A DNA stretch of 34,717 nucleotides from Nemertoderma westbladi (GCA_032718475.1 JAUCBJ010007069.1:1-34717), one strand, 5' to 3'. Shown: positions 18,942 through 27,961, counted from the first letter of the stretch. The notes: a model not told the origin generated them from the letters alone. Numbers and translations: made by a program.

Positions 18942-20734
18942 CGCCTGTGGGACATTCTTTGCCCCCCTCCTCTCGCCGCTATTCTCTCGTTGTGGGGCTC
19001 CTGTAGCCCCCCCCCCCCCCCCCCCCGCTCGCCGCCTATCACTCCACTACCTCTTACTTCACTTCTACACCCCTCTCTAGTCGACACACTAACCCTACTG
19101 CGGCTGGGTCCGTTCACCCCCGCCTCTCTCTCTACTACTGTGTGGCCTACCAGGCCACCCTCGGGTTGACTCAACCCCGCCACTTCCTGCCTACTAACTA
19201 CGTGGCCTACAAGGCCCCCCTCGGGTTGGCTCAACCCCGCCACTTCCTGCCTACTGACTACGTGGCCTACCAGGCTCTCATTGGGGTTTCTCACCCCCGC
19301 CACCTCCTGCCTACTGACTACGTGGCCTACCAAGCCCTCATTTGCCGGGCTATGCACGTCCGCCACGTTCATATTAATAGCACCATTACCAGTATTATCT
19401 GTTAAATCAATTAAGTCCTCCAAATCAATTAAATTATTTTGCACGCCTAAATTAGAAACGGGATTATTCTGTTCGTTTGAAATAAGATTATTTGAATTAT
19501 TTTGCGTAATTATATTATTTGAATTATTTTGTAAATTCGAATTTAGATTATTTGAATTATTTTGTAAATTCAGATTTAGATTATTTGAATTATTTCCTAC
19601 GTTTATATTAGAATGGCTCGGATTTAAATTACTACCATCAGACAAAATGTTATTTCCTGCAACAAAAGTTTGATTAGGGTTATCCACTACGGTACTATTA
19701 ATATTAACGTCCTCTACTGTATTATTATCATTATTACCCCCCCCCCCCCCCCCCCCCCCCCTGCCCGTACGGTCACACCAGTCTCGGGTCTGTCGTCCGG
19801 TCCCTGTAAGTGGGGTATTAATAAATGTTTCCCTAACTCCTGGCTCCTCGTAAATACTACTCGAGCCAGCCTCACTCTCTGACAGCCCCATCTGTGCCAG
19901 TTCTAGTCGGCGCTTCTGTTTGGCTTGATATTGCATAAGCCCCCTCAACCGGGCGTGCATATCATCCCGCACACGCTTTCCCGTTATTTCTCTCTCTCTA
20001 TCCTCTCCTGAACTCTGATCGGCTAACTCCGCCTCTCTCACAACTCTCTCCAGTCGTCTCGCCTCGCGCTCTTTTCGCTCACTCTGCTCTCTCGCCTCAC
20101 GCTCTTCACGTCTATTCTCCTCTCTCGCCTCACGCTCTTCACGTCTATTCTCCTCTCTCGCCTCACGCTCTTCTTGCTCCTTCCTTTCTATCCTCCCTAT
20201 TTCCTCACACTCCTTAAAACTTCTCGCGACCTTTTCGGCTCTCTCTCTGTTCTCTCTAGCCAGTTCTTTCTCCTTTTCTAATAACGCACTCCCTTCTTCC
20301 AACTGTCTCTCTAATTCTCTCTGGTCTAGCGCCGCCAGATCGAGTTGGCACGCCAGATCTATTTCTAGCACCCGTCTTACTTTTGCGGAGGATGTAGCAG
20401 ACTTATCGGTTGCGACGGACTCCCTCCGCCTTCCCGTCCTACTAACTTTCCCCCGCCTTCCGGAATTTTCGCCGACCGACGAGACCGAATCCTCGGGGTT
20501 AACCTCGGATTCGCCCTCCTGCGGTCTCCTCCAACCCACTAATTTAATTCCCCGGGCATCGACTAAGTATGGCCCTATGTACACTACACCAGGCTCCATA
20601 CCCCTGCATTCCCACAGTTCAAACAGTTCGGTGGCAACCCCTCTCGCTCTCTCATCGGCTAGTTCTCCCTGCCCAAAGAGCACTAAGTAATCAAAATGTT
20701 TATTCGACTCACCTAGCCGCTTCTCTAGCTCCAC
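18914..20734 (-). CDS. BEL/Pao Gag N-terminal extension
   Basis: A 606-codon frame. Its nominal start is GTG at 20734; the frame is open upstream to a TGA at 20795-20797, and beyond it back to an ATG at 20890. Order: a globular N-terminus; a coiled-coil Glu/Arg repeat (EEREAREENRR, period 12 residues) at about 190-235; a Gly run from a 25-base poly-G tract near 330; an Asn-rich repeat (NNSNNLNLNLQ) at about 385-440; four 20-residue repeats (GLVGHVVSRQEVAG) at about 465-545; and a second Gly run from a 20-base poly-G tract near 577. It overlaps the next frame over about 130 bases around that second tract. No domain identifies its function; context makes it the front of Gag. Low complexity suggests a disordered, condensing or RNA-binding region. 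Confidence 0.7.
   Translation of the reverse strand: MELEKRLGESNKHFDYLVLFGQGELADERARGVATELFELWECRGMEPGVVYIGPYLVDARGIKLVGWRRPQEGESEVNPEDSVSSVGENSGRRGKVSRTGRRRESVATDKSATSSAKVRRVLEIDLACQLDLAALDQRELERQLEEGSALLEKEKELARENRERAEKVARSFKECEEIGRIERKEQEEREAREENRREEREAREENRREEREAREQSERKEREARRLERVVREAELADQSSGEDREREITGKRVRDDMHARLRGLMQYQAKQKRRLELAQMGLSESEAGSSSIYEEPGVRETFINTPLTGTGRQTRDWCDRTGRGGGGGGGGNNDNNTVEDVNINSTVVDNPNQTFVAGNNILSDGSNLNPSHSNINVGNNSNNLNLNLQNNSNNLNSNLQNNSNNIITQNNSNNLISNEQNNPVSNLGVQNNLIDLEDLIDLTDNTGNGAINMNVADVHSPANEGLVGHVVSRQEVAGVRNPNESLVGHVVSRQEVAGLSQPEGGLVGHVVSRQEVAGLSQPEGGLVGHTVVEREAGVNGPSRSRVSVSTREGCRSEVRGSGVIGGERGGGGGGLQEPHNERIAARGGGQRMSHRRWRIMREAN
19007..19026. repeat. Poly-C (coding-strand poly-G), 20 bases, at the Gag frame switch
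   Basis: The two Gag frames overlap from about 19045 to 18914, and this tract lies inside the overlap. Both frames read Gly codons across it. It is the natural place where a one- or two-base length change would move between them. Confidence 0.95.
19135..19356 (-). repeat. 60-bp coding tandem repeat, four copies
   Basis: The period is exactly 60 bp (units begin about 19141, 19201, 19261 and 19321), keeping the frame and encoding four copies of a 20-residue module around VGHVVSRQEVAG. Third-position and scattered changes separate the copies; the last one is the most diverged. Confidence 0.9.
19485..19595 (-). repeat. 36-bp Asn-rich coding repeat
   Basis: Three to four units of gattatttgaattattttg plus taaattc/cagattta, period about 36 bp. 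They encode NNSNNLN and LNLQ modules in the Gag extension. Low-complexity, probably disordered protein. Confidence 0.85.
19737..19761. repeat. Poly-C (coding-strand poly-G), 25 bases
   Basis: An uninterrupted 25-base homopolymer inside the Gag extension, encoding a Gly run. It is the longest homopolymer in the window and able to form G-quadruplex structure on the coding strand. Confidence 0.95.
20066..20176 (-). repeat. 36-bp Glu/Arg coding repeat
   Basis: About three units of tctcgcctcacgctcttcac plus gtctattctcct, encoding a 12-residue charged module (EEREAREENRR) expected to form a helix or coiled coil. Confidence 0.85.
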
Positions 20735-20890
20735 CTGGTCTATCTTGGCCCCTCCTTTGGCTTCTCTTAGTTGCTTCCGGATCGCGTTGTAGGCTCATCG
20801 GAGCCGGTCGCTGACCCCGACGTCCTCGTCACCGACGTCTCCTCTATCCCTCCGTGTCCGGCGTCGTACCGGCGGCCCCACCGTCGCCAT
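20735..20890 (-). other. Probable 5' end of gag interrupted by TGA
   Basis: The Gag frame is open from an ATG at 20890 (G at +4) for about 30 codons to a TGA at 20795-20797, and then open again through the whole 606-codon segment. A TAG|GTGAGT splice-donor consensus lies just inside the segment at about 20707-20716. The TGA may be a disabling mutation, a readthrough site, or lie in an intron. A separate 129-codon frame (20844-21233) overlaps the region in another frame and has no recognisable domain. Confidence 0.45.
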
Positions 20891-21293
20891 TCCGGTGGGC
20901 TGTCCGTCGCCCTCGGCCTGTGGCTGGCCGGCGACATCGGCACGTCGACCGCCGTCGTGTGTCTGTCGACTCGTCTCTCTCCTCTCTCGACTCGTCCTCT
21001 CGCTGTAGACGGCCCCCCTCCGTTTGGATTGCCGGATCGCCTATGGTCGACGGATCCGGCGTCGTGGGTCGGTACCGTCGCGTCGCGGCCTCGCGGATCG
21101 TTAGGTCGCCATCCGGGGTCCGCGGCGGTGTCGTCTCTCCTTCTCGACTCATCTTTATCGATGGCTGGCAGTTACAGTTAGTTTCGGGTGTCTTATCGTA
21201 TCGCGGTATCGGGCAGCTGCTGGTTCTTGTCACTGTGACGGGATCCGAGAATCCCGATTTATCCGGTTATCTTGTTTACGCGTCCCCGCCGTG

Positions 21294-21800
21294 TGTGTGA
21301 AAAGAGTTCTGATATTATTGAGTTGCTCTGACCATTGTTGGTAACATATGTATAAATATATATAATAAAGTATAAGCACAGTTGGCAATAAAGTGATAGT
21401 TGAGTACCGGTAATATAGTTGAATGATGATGGCGGCAGTGGACGGTGACAAGAGTTACCGTTCTGCCCTAACTGAACTGACTAACTGAGTAAATGAATGT
21501 GATACACCGACCGGTAATATACTGCTCTAGTTTGGCCATATTACTCAGCGGATGCCTGCCCCCCCATTGGCTGATAACCTAATTCTCGCCCTCCCATCTC
21601 TCTGGGAGTGTTCTCCCCTCACTACTGTCACTCTCTCTCTCTCGGAGGTATAACCTCTGACCCCCTTTGTGTGTGTCCTTTGGGGTTTCTCGTCCCCGTT
21701 TATTGGGGTGATACGAGGTTGATTGGCAATCAACCTCGTGCTCCTAATATTGCTTAAAGCTAACTTTGTGGGGTGGTTAGCGGAATTGAATTCGCTAACA
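21294..21800 (-). mobile_element. Candidate 5' LTR of BEL/Pao element 2
   Basis: On the minus strand the interval begins TGTTAGCGAATTC, typical of BEL/Pao LTR starts, and ends ...CACACACA. It contains AATAAA near 21698, TATA-rich sequence near 21350-21370 and the perfect hairpin gaggttgattg/caatcaacctc near 21710-21735. It lies directly upstream of the gag leader. No second copy is present in the window, so the limits are provisional. Confidence 0.35.
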
Positions 21801-22361
21801 GATTATGTTGATTAAATTTAAAAACAGTTAGATTATCAGAAGAAATTTAAAGAACCAAATATTTACATTTTAACTTTATGTTATGTGCAAATGATTTATC
21901 GCGAAGTGTGAAATGGATGTGGGGAAAGTTGGATATATGTAAACCAAATTGATTCAGCTGTTATTACCAAATAAATTCTGACTCACCCACTAAGAAGGGG
22001 GGATGGCAAACTATCTCTGTTACACATTTTTTGCAATTTTATTATTATTAAAAAATATTTATAAGACGCCGTATACACGATGTTCTAGACTTACAGTAAA
22101 AAAATAATAACTTGAATATAAAATAACATAAAATTATTTGAAAAAGGTTCAATAAAGAAAATGAAAACGTATTACTGTATTTGTACGCTCTAATTCTACC
22201 GCGCAATGTGAAAAGACAGTAAAGTCGCATTTTTCCAAAATTAACTTTTACACTTTTTCTAGTTCTAAAAAATGCTCTCTAAACGAGAACACCGTATCTA
22301 CTCTAGTTCTCGTGACATTCAATTGAAAAAGGCCGGAAGTCACAACATATGTATAGTGTTA
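21801..22361. other. Gene-free stretch
   Basis: AT-rich sequence between the candidate LTR and the Tc1-like element. No credible frame is seen. Confidence 0.5.
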
Positions 22362-23053
22362 CAGTACAGGCCACCAGAAAAAGCAGATCTCATCCAATGT
22401 GATCACATGTGAACACATTTGCTCAAGTCATCTGATTGGCAGGTTATGGCGAGTTATCTTCTAGATCACACAGCAGGAGGCTAACTTGCTGGGACCGACA
22501 AAGGCTTTGTGTGCGGTGCGCCTGTATGTCTGATATCAGGTAGATGAGAGAGCCCCCAGGGCATAACATTGCGGACATGGGCTGTATTGGTAGAGAGAGA
22601 ACTACATACAAGACCACATGGAGGTTCATGGAGTGTATGGGAGTGGATGGGTATGTGGATGGAGGAGCCTAGACCATTGAATAATTAATTTAGTGCAGGG
22701 AGATGTCGCGCCTAGTCTGACACCGAGAGGGCACAGAGAAACACCAGAAGAGATGCCTTAACATCACTAACTATAGGCCTGCCTACTAGACACTATTAAC
22801 CGCACACTATAAAGGTAAACAAATCCTTATCGCATTTCCAGCTGCAGTGAGTGACAGTTCGCGGCAAACTACAGAGAGTTTCCAGATTACTAAGCGTTTC
22901 AAAAGTATTCAATTGTATCCTTTGGCGAAAAAATTTTGGTTGTTGCCAATTCAATTATGTCCAAATGTTCAACAAAATTACATTACACTGGTACACATTT
23001 GATAAAATGTGTTCACAATTGTACAAATCTGCGTTTTCTGGTGGCCTGTACTG
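22362..23053. mobile_element. 692-bp non-autonomous Tc1/mariner-like element
   Basis: The left end CAGTACAGGCCACCAGAAAA reappears inverted at the right end (ttttctggtggcctgtactg), with about 26 of 28 bases matching. More diverged pairing (gtgaacacattt) continues inward. Both ends are flanked by TA (22360-22361 and 23054-23055). A TA duplication plus a CAGT-type terminus is the Tc1/mariner signature. No transposase frame or DDE motif is present, so it would need enzyme supplied from elsewhere. Confidence 0.8.
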
Positions 23054-23055
23054 TA

Positions 23056-23588
23056 CAAAGGAAAAAGACCCTAAGTGTAATACAAAAGACCGCAACTACT
23101 TAAATTTTTTGCAAAAACACCGTAAGTCAGCGAAACTTCGGTTTTTTATCATTGCATAGATAATAAGAAAACGCACACGGTTTTATTGAAATATAATATT
23201 TTGACGACTTACTGTTATTTACTATTAGCTGAAAAGGCGCGAAATACAAAATTGAATTTTCACCAAATGATTTGCGGAGTTTATCATCATCATATCGTCG
23301 GTAAAAAGGCAAAAGGGCATTCGATAAAAAAATTGTTCAGGAGACACTAAAAACCTTATGTCTTTATTGGTTCAACCAAATTTAATATATTTGGTATCTG
23401 GTGAAAGCTCTTTATCATTTTATTTGTTATTTTTTATTTTATTTATACTTTATTCCAGGTAACAATTAATATTAAAATTAACATCAACCCATAATACAGT
23501 AATAATTAATAGCACAGGAGAAGTTGTATAATGTAATTAAAAGTTGGATATTATCGTCGTTAAGCGACTATACTGTATGTAAATTATT
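23056..23588. other. Gene-free stretch
   Basis: AT-rich sequence without a credible frame on either strand. Confidence 0.5.
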
Positions 23589-23599
23589 ATTGACAAATA

Positions 23600-23879
23600 A
23601 TAATCAGCAGCTTGGTCTATTGGTGTGGTGGCATTCCTGGGCTTCCAATTATGAAGCACTGATTCTATCCCTAGATCGGGCAGCACTGTTTGGGCCCAGT
23701 GCTTTAAATGCTGCAGCCTAGCCCAAACCTGGCTTGCTGGCTTTCATCTTTAACTGGTCGATAAATGGGAACCAAGGCTACTTGGGAAACAGTGTGGAAG
23801 GGTTTACTGTGGAAGATCACCCATGGTGGTGAACAGGCATTCCTTGGCTTAACGACCCTAAAAGATTCTCTCATTCATG
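23600..23879 (+). mobile_element. tRNA-derived SINE
   Basis: The head carries RNA polymerase III box-like motifs: TGGTCTATTGG at 23613 (A box) and GATTCTATCCC at 23661 (B box), about 48 bases apart. The body runs to a tail ending in tctctcattcatg. The element is bounded by a perfect 11-bp direct repeat, ATTGACAAATA, at 23589-23599 and 23880-23890, which is a target-site duplication made by LINE-type reverse transcription. The intact duplication suggests a fairly recent insertion. The SINE family is not identified. Confidence 0.82.
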
Positions 23880-23890
23880 ATTGACAAATA

Positions 23891-24767
23891 TGTTATTGAA
23901 GATCCTAGAACTATGTATTGTGCACCTATTAACCAGTGAAACAATATTATTTTTAGACACATTAACCCTATCGTACAAACTTTGTATAGATCTATATCGA
24001 ATGTGAATGAAAGACGGTATGTTAATTTTAATTTTATGTTAATTTGAATTTTGGTATGTTAATACCAAAAAATAATGACATACTAGAACGGAAAGGCAAT
24101 TTGAATATCATACGTGCAGCCTAATTATAAGCAACCTTAAGACGGTCTATTCAGAATAATTCTGAGCGGACCATAATGCGTTACAATAAAGAGGCGTGAT
24201 ATATGACCTAAAAAATGTAAATTTCACGGTGTTAGTGCAATGGGGTAGACGACTCGGAAATTTTTTTTCGAGTTTTCGTTGGTTTCATGTGAAAGAGCAT
24301 GTGAAAAAACCCCAGAGAGCAATTTTACTTTAAAAAAAATACTATTGGCCGAATTAGCCCTTTCCGGCCGACTGTATATTTTTGTATACACTGAATTTAT
24401 TTCACTATGAATTGCATAATTTTAACTAATTATAGTTGGTTTCATCCAATTGAGACCCTATCACACTTCCTTTACTTATAAATTACCGATTCTGATTGGA
24501 TAATTGTAGTAGAAGGCTTCAATGAACGATTTTAGATGCTGTGTTTTCAGGTATTGACATGATGACTACCTGGCATAGGAAAGATGGCTATTTAAATGCT
24601 TTGGCAAAGCGATATTGAGAATTTTGATTGGGTATTCCAAAGATGGATTGTCCAATGAGATAATAATACTTCCAGGATAAACGTTACAGTACAGGTAGGC
24701 TGGTAGTGTTATTGAAGTAGTATGGGTATAGCCTTCTTTGGCCCAGTGTCTGCCATAGCCCATCATT
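23891..24767. other. Gene-free stretch
   Basis: No coding frame with domain character. A block near 24270-24310 (catgtgaaagagcatg) weakly resembles the inverted sequence near 9485-9520, possibly two old copies of one repeat. Confidence 0.4.
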
Positions 24768-25362
24768 GATGTCAATCATCGAATGCCTGCGTGTGTCTGC
24801 CATAGCCCATCATTGATGTCAATCATCTAATGCCTGCGTATTGACGACTATTAACAACCAATAGGAACGCAGGAATAATCACAGTTTAACCAATAGGAAT
24901 GTAGGAATGTGATGGCGGCAATATCCTACATTCCATTCCCGGTCATTGACCTCAACAGATTTAGCGCTTCCTTACTCGAATGCTTGTGAGTGTCTGCCAT
25001 ACTTTATCATAGATGTCAATCATTGGATGCCTGCGTATTGACAACTATTATCAACCAATAGGAACGCTTACAGTTAAAGAATGCAGGAATAAATCACAGT
25101 TTAACCAATAGGAATGTAGGAATATGATAGCAGTAAAATCCTACATTGAACAGTTTAATCAATTAGCAAGTCGTCGAACTTGATTACTTAGATGTCAATC
25201 ATTGAATGCCTGCGTATTGACAACTATTATCAACCAATAGGAACGCTTACAGTTAAAGAATGCAGGAATAAATCACAGTTTAACCAGTAGGAATGTAGGA
25301 ATATGATGGCAGTAAGATCCTACATTGACCTCAACAGATTTAGCGCTTCCTTACAGTTTTTA
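24768..25362. repeat. Long tandem repeat rich in CCAAT boxes
   Basis: Three long units start with gatgtcaatcat at about 24815, 25013 and 25191, and a short partial unit at 24768. Each unit contains tgcctgcgtattgac, aaccaataggaacgc, ttaaccaataggaatgtagg and a tcctacatt end. Spacing is 198 and 178 bp because of inserted blocks such as cctcaacagatttagcgctt. Each unit has two CCAAT sites on the plus strand. Confidence 0.88.
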
Positions 25363-26242
25363 ACTAATAGGAACACAACATTATGGTGAAGCAAGATCTC
25401 AGTTTTACAGAATCACCATCCACCAATATTTAATGCCAAATCAAATTGTCTATATGTTGTTGTAGACGGACATATTTTGTTGACAAGCCGGCACAGCATT
25501 CTTAATAATGCAGCTGCAATGCAGCATGCCGATCCTAGTAGTAGTAGTAGTAGACGGATGATGCAGTGGTGCTGTCATAGAAGTAGCGTATGTAAGCCCA
25601 AGTTATTGCCGCTCTCCATGAATTGAAAATGAATTGAAAGATGACTTTAATTGATTATATTAACTTAAGAATAATCTACTGTACTAAACATGTAAATAAG
25701 CCCCTACTGTATGTACAGTGACAGAGCTTGGAAGAGAGTGAGTGCATTCTGCCAAACATGGCAAAGCCTTTTTATCTGTAGTATTCACATAGGCATCAAC
25801 ATGACCTTAATTAATTGTTAATTAACGGTCTGATATTGAATGTTGTGGTGTACAGAATGTGGCTATTATGGTGTCACTATACAAACAGTATTACATAAGG
25901 GTGACGACACATTGTGCACGGTTAACAATTTAAATGATATTAAATTAATTACAACACCCGCCACCACAATATTGTATGACGTCGCATATTGGTTTTCATG
26001 ACAGGTGCCTTCCCGATGATGGAGTTGTTATCTTAGCCTATATAATTCAACAAAGTTTAAAGTTTTACTTTGTGTCTTTGATGAAGTCTATTTCATTAAA
26101 TTATTTATATTTATACAGTATTTATATATTAAAAACGGATATGGGGAGGGAGGGTGTTATTGAAACAGTTGTCAATTATTGTTTTACTTACCTTGTGTAT
26201 ATGTAATATACTCTATCTTAAATTAATTATATATAATAATAA
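25363..26242. other. Gene-free stretch with a possible small minus-strand exon
   Basis: Contains a gtagtagtagtag microsatellite near 25538-25555. On the minus strand a perfect AAG|GTAAGT donor lies at about 26187-26195, preceded by AG acceptors near 26215-26220. This would allow a small exon of about 20-25 bases continuing the zinc-finger gene to its right. No longer exon was recognised. Confidence 0.3.
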
Positions 26243-26485
26243 TTAATAAAACTTACCTTCTTTCATTGCACCTTTTTCGAAAATTGATTTACCATTTCTG
26301 TATTCACAGTATCTTAAATGATGCGCTTGTTCCGCTTCAGCAAAGAAGTGTGAGTCATGATTTGGACATTGAATCATTTTCTGATGTGGATGATTTTTTC
26401 GACATTTTCTAATATGTCTGACAAATCTGTCCGCATGGATCCTATGGCAAGGGTCATACGGACAGACAATGTATTCGTTATCCAT
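26243..26485 (-). CDS. GTSF1/Asterix-like double CHHC zinc-finger protein
   Basis: From the ATG at 26485 the frame gives 80 residues. Two tandem CHHC fingers are perfect: C8-x5-H14-x9-H24-x3-C28 and C40-x5-H46-x9-H56-x3-C60. The first runs into KCRKNHP, the signature linker of gametocyte-specific factor 1. In animals GTSF1/Asterix binds RNA through these fingers and helps PIWI proteins cut or silence transposons. The acidic C-terminal tail of the family is not visible. The frame ends GKFY-stop, but a perfect GAAG|GTAAGT donor at 26251-26257 (exon end 26257) suggests splicing to another exon to the left. It is divergent from the plus-strand gene at 26948. Either a host gene beside the virus-like element or a gene the element has captured. 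The family call is secure; the ownership is not. Confidence 0.82.
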   Translation of the reverse strand: MDNEYIVCPYDPCHRIHADRFVRHIRKCRKNHPHQKMIQCPNHDSHFFAEAEQAHHLRYCEYRNGKSIFEKGAMKEGKFY

Positions 26486-26947
26486 TATTATTATTACAAT
26501 GTTAACCAATTAATTAATAAAATTAGACTGTAAAAATTAGACTAATACTGTAAATGTATCGATAAGTTGTTGACAGCAAAACTAAATTTAACTAATATTT
26601 TAATATACCTTTTATATAAACTAATTATGCACACATCTGACGGTTGTATTCATTATAACCATAATTAACCCACAAGTTCGTTAACCACCCCAATATAGAA
26701 GATGACACATTTTCCCAAGTTAATTGCGGCAACACGCGTGCGTGAGGAGCGATGGTTGATATAGCTCGAGTAGATCTGATGCTTTAAGTTATAACTAATT
26801 AGTCACACACACACACACATGTTATATGTAATTTTTGTCAAGAATTACACTGTTCGGTTGAATGAATTTATATTAACTAGCGGTGGGGCATGACTCATAT
26901 ATTGATTGTGGGACGGTTGTAAGTATTTGGCTACCATTATGTACATT
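26486..26947. promoter_or_regulatory. Divergent intergenic region with CA microsatellite
   Basis: About 460 bases separate two head-to-head genes, so promoters for both should lie here. TATA-like runs (tttatataaa near 26611) and an (ac)n tract at about 26803-26819 are visible. No specific promoter can be assigned. Confidence 0.35.
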
Positions 26948-27679
26948 ATGGCTAGCAAACTTGACAATAATACGACTGACGACGCATTATTGAAAGACAT
27001 CTGTATCCGTAATGGTATTGTAAATGTATCGCCACACCTGATTACTTTCCCCTCCGATGACAATAGTTTTTATTTCCATGTATATGGGTGTATATTTAAC
27101 GACTCAAAAAGGAGTTACGGATACATTTTAGAATTAGTGCTGGACCCAATTAGCAATAAATATATTGTATTCACGGATGACCTTTGTCGAGCTATCGCGG
27201 ATACAGATATTCTAGAAAGCAATGAAGATTGCGACCTCATAATGCTCGGGTTAGAAGTCCATTCGAATGCTCAGCTGAAAAAACTGACAACATTAAATTG
27301 CGAGAAAACGAGCATTGTTTTAAGCCAGTATGAACCCGGATATGACACGGTCCAAATAACTCTGGAACGTACCCCTTGGAACAGTTGGGCCGCTGGCAGT
27401 CTCTACGGCCATTTTAGATTGTGGGAAATATTGACCACGGGTTTGGGCTACACTACAGATGGACGGAATATATGTGGCACGGAAACAATTCCGATGTGGG
27501 TTGGGAATGCGCGGGACTTCGACGGGCAATTACCTCTCACAGGCTCGGATTGCATGGATAAAATAAAAGAATGGAGTTTAGAGGCCATTAGAGATCGTGT
27601 TTCAAATAATATCGATGGTTTGGGTTTAAGCACCATAGACCGCATTATAAACAATATTACCATGGTTGAATTGGATTAA
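26948..27679 (+). CDS. Unknown protein of a Maverick-type element
   Basis: The frame extends to a TTG at 26906, but good starts are ATG 26939 or ATG 26948. The second is preferred, with A at -3 and G at +4, giving 243 residues. The composition is that of a soluble globular protein with no signal peptide or membrane helix. Notable features are a Trp/Gly-rich middle (TPWNSWAAGSLYGHFRLW) and several Cys residues. I recognise no family. It converges on the capsid-protease block, with stops 280 bases apart. Divergent to it is the GTSF1-like gene. Its length and intact frame in AT-rich DNA argue strongly for a real gene, probably an accessory gene of the element. Confidence 0.75.
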   Translation: MASKLDNNTTDDALLKDICIRNGIVNVSPHLITFPSDDNSFYFHVYGCIFNDSKRSYGYILELVLDPISNKYIVFTDDLCRAIADTDILESNEDCDLIMLGLEVHSNAQLKKLTTLNCEKTSIVLSQYEPGYDTVQITLERTPWNSWAAGSLYGHFRLWEILTTGLGYTTDGRNICGTETIPMWVGNARDFDGQLPLTGSDCMDKIKEWSLEAIRDRVSNNIDGLGLSTIDRIINNITMVELD

Positions 27680-27795
27680 TATCTTTGGCCTCTGGTGAAG
27701 GTGTTTTTATTTGTGCTTTATGTTAGAATTAGATTAATATATTTGGCCTTTGGTGAATGTGGTTTTTTTTTTATTTTTATTTGTACTTCATGTTT
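27672..27795. repeat. About 60-bp duplication covering the stop codon of the unknown gene
   Basis: The block attaatatctttggcctctgg with tgaaggtg...tttatttgtgctttatgtta reappears as attaatatatttggcctttgg with tgaatgtgg...tttatttgtacttcatgttta. The first copy overlaps the stop codon at 27677-27679, and the second lies just beyond. Confidence 0.75.
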
Positions 27796-27961
27796 ATTTA
27801 TAAATATTTACTTTCAACAACTAATATAGTATAATATCAATATAAATATCATTATAAATATTTCACCAATACACCAATTTACACCAACTACAACAACAAC
27901 GACAAGTTATATATGTAATTGTAATATAATTGTTAAATATATATTCCCGACCTAAAATAAA

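Larger units (their letters stand above)
15400..21800 (-). mobile_element. BEL/Pao element 2, gag-protease only, no polymerase visible
   Basis: The minus strand carries, in order, a candidate 5' LTR (about 21800-21294), a leader, gag in two frames, protease and a short terminal ORF. No reverse transcriptase, RNase H or DDE integrase motif is found between the protease and the satellite at 15.3 kb, and no 3' LTR matching the 5' candidate was found. It is read as an internally deleted, non-autonomous element, or a domesticated gag-protease locus. Confidence 0.65.

Noticed and set aside
20844-21233. A 129-codon minus-strand gene in the leader of BEL element 2
   Set aside because: Arg/Thr/Gly-rich, no domain, and overlapped by the gag frame; it may be translated as a leader, but this cannot be supported.
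26845-27063. A 72-codon minus-strand frame
   Set aside because: Antisense of the start of the plus-strand unknown gene, with no domain.
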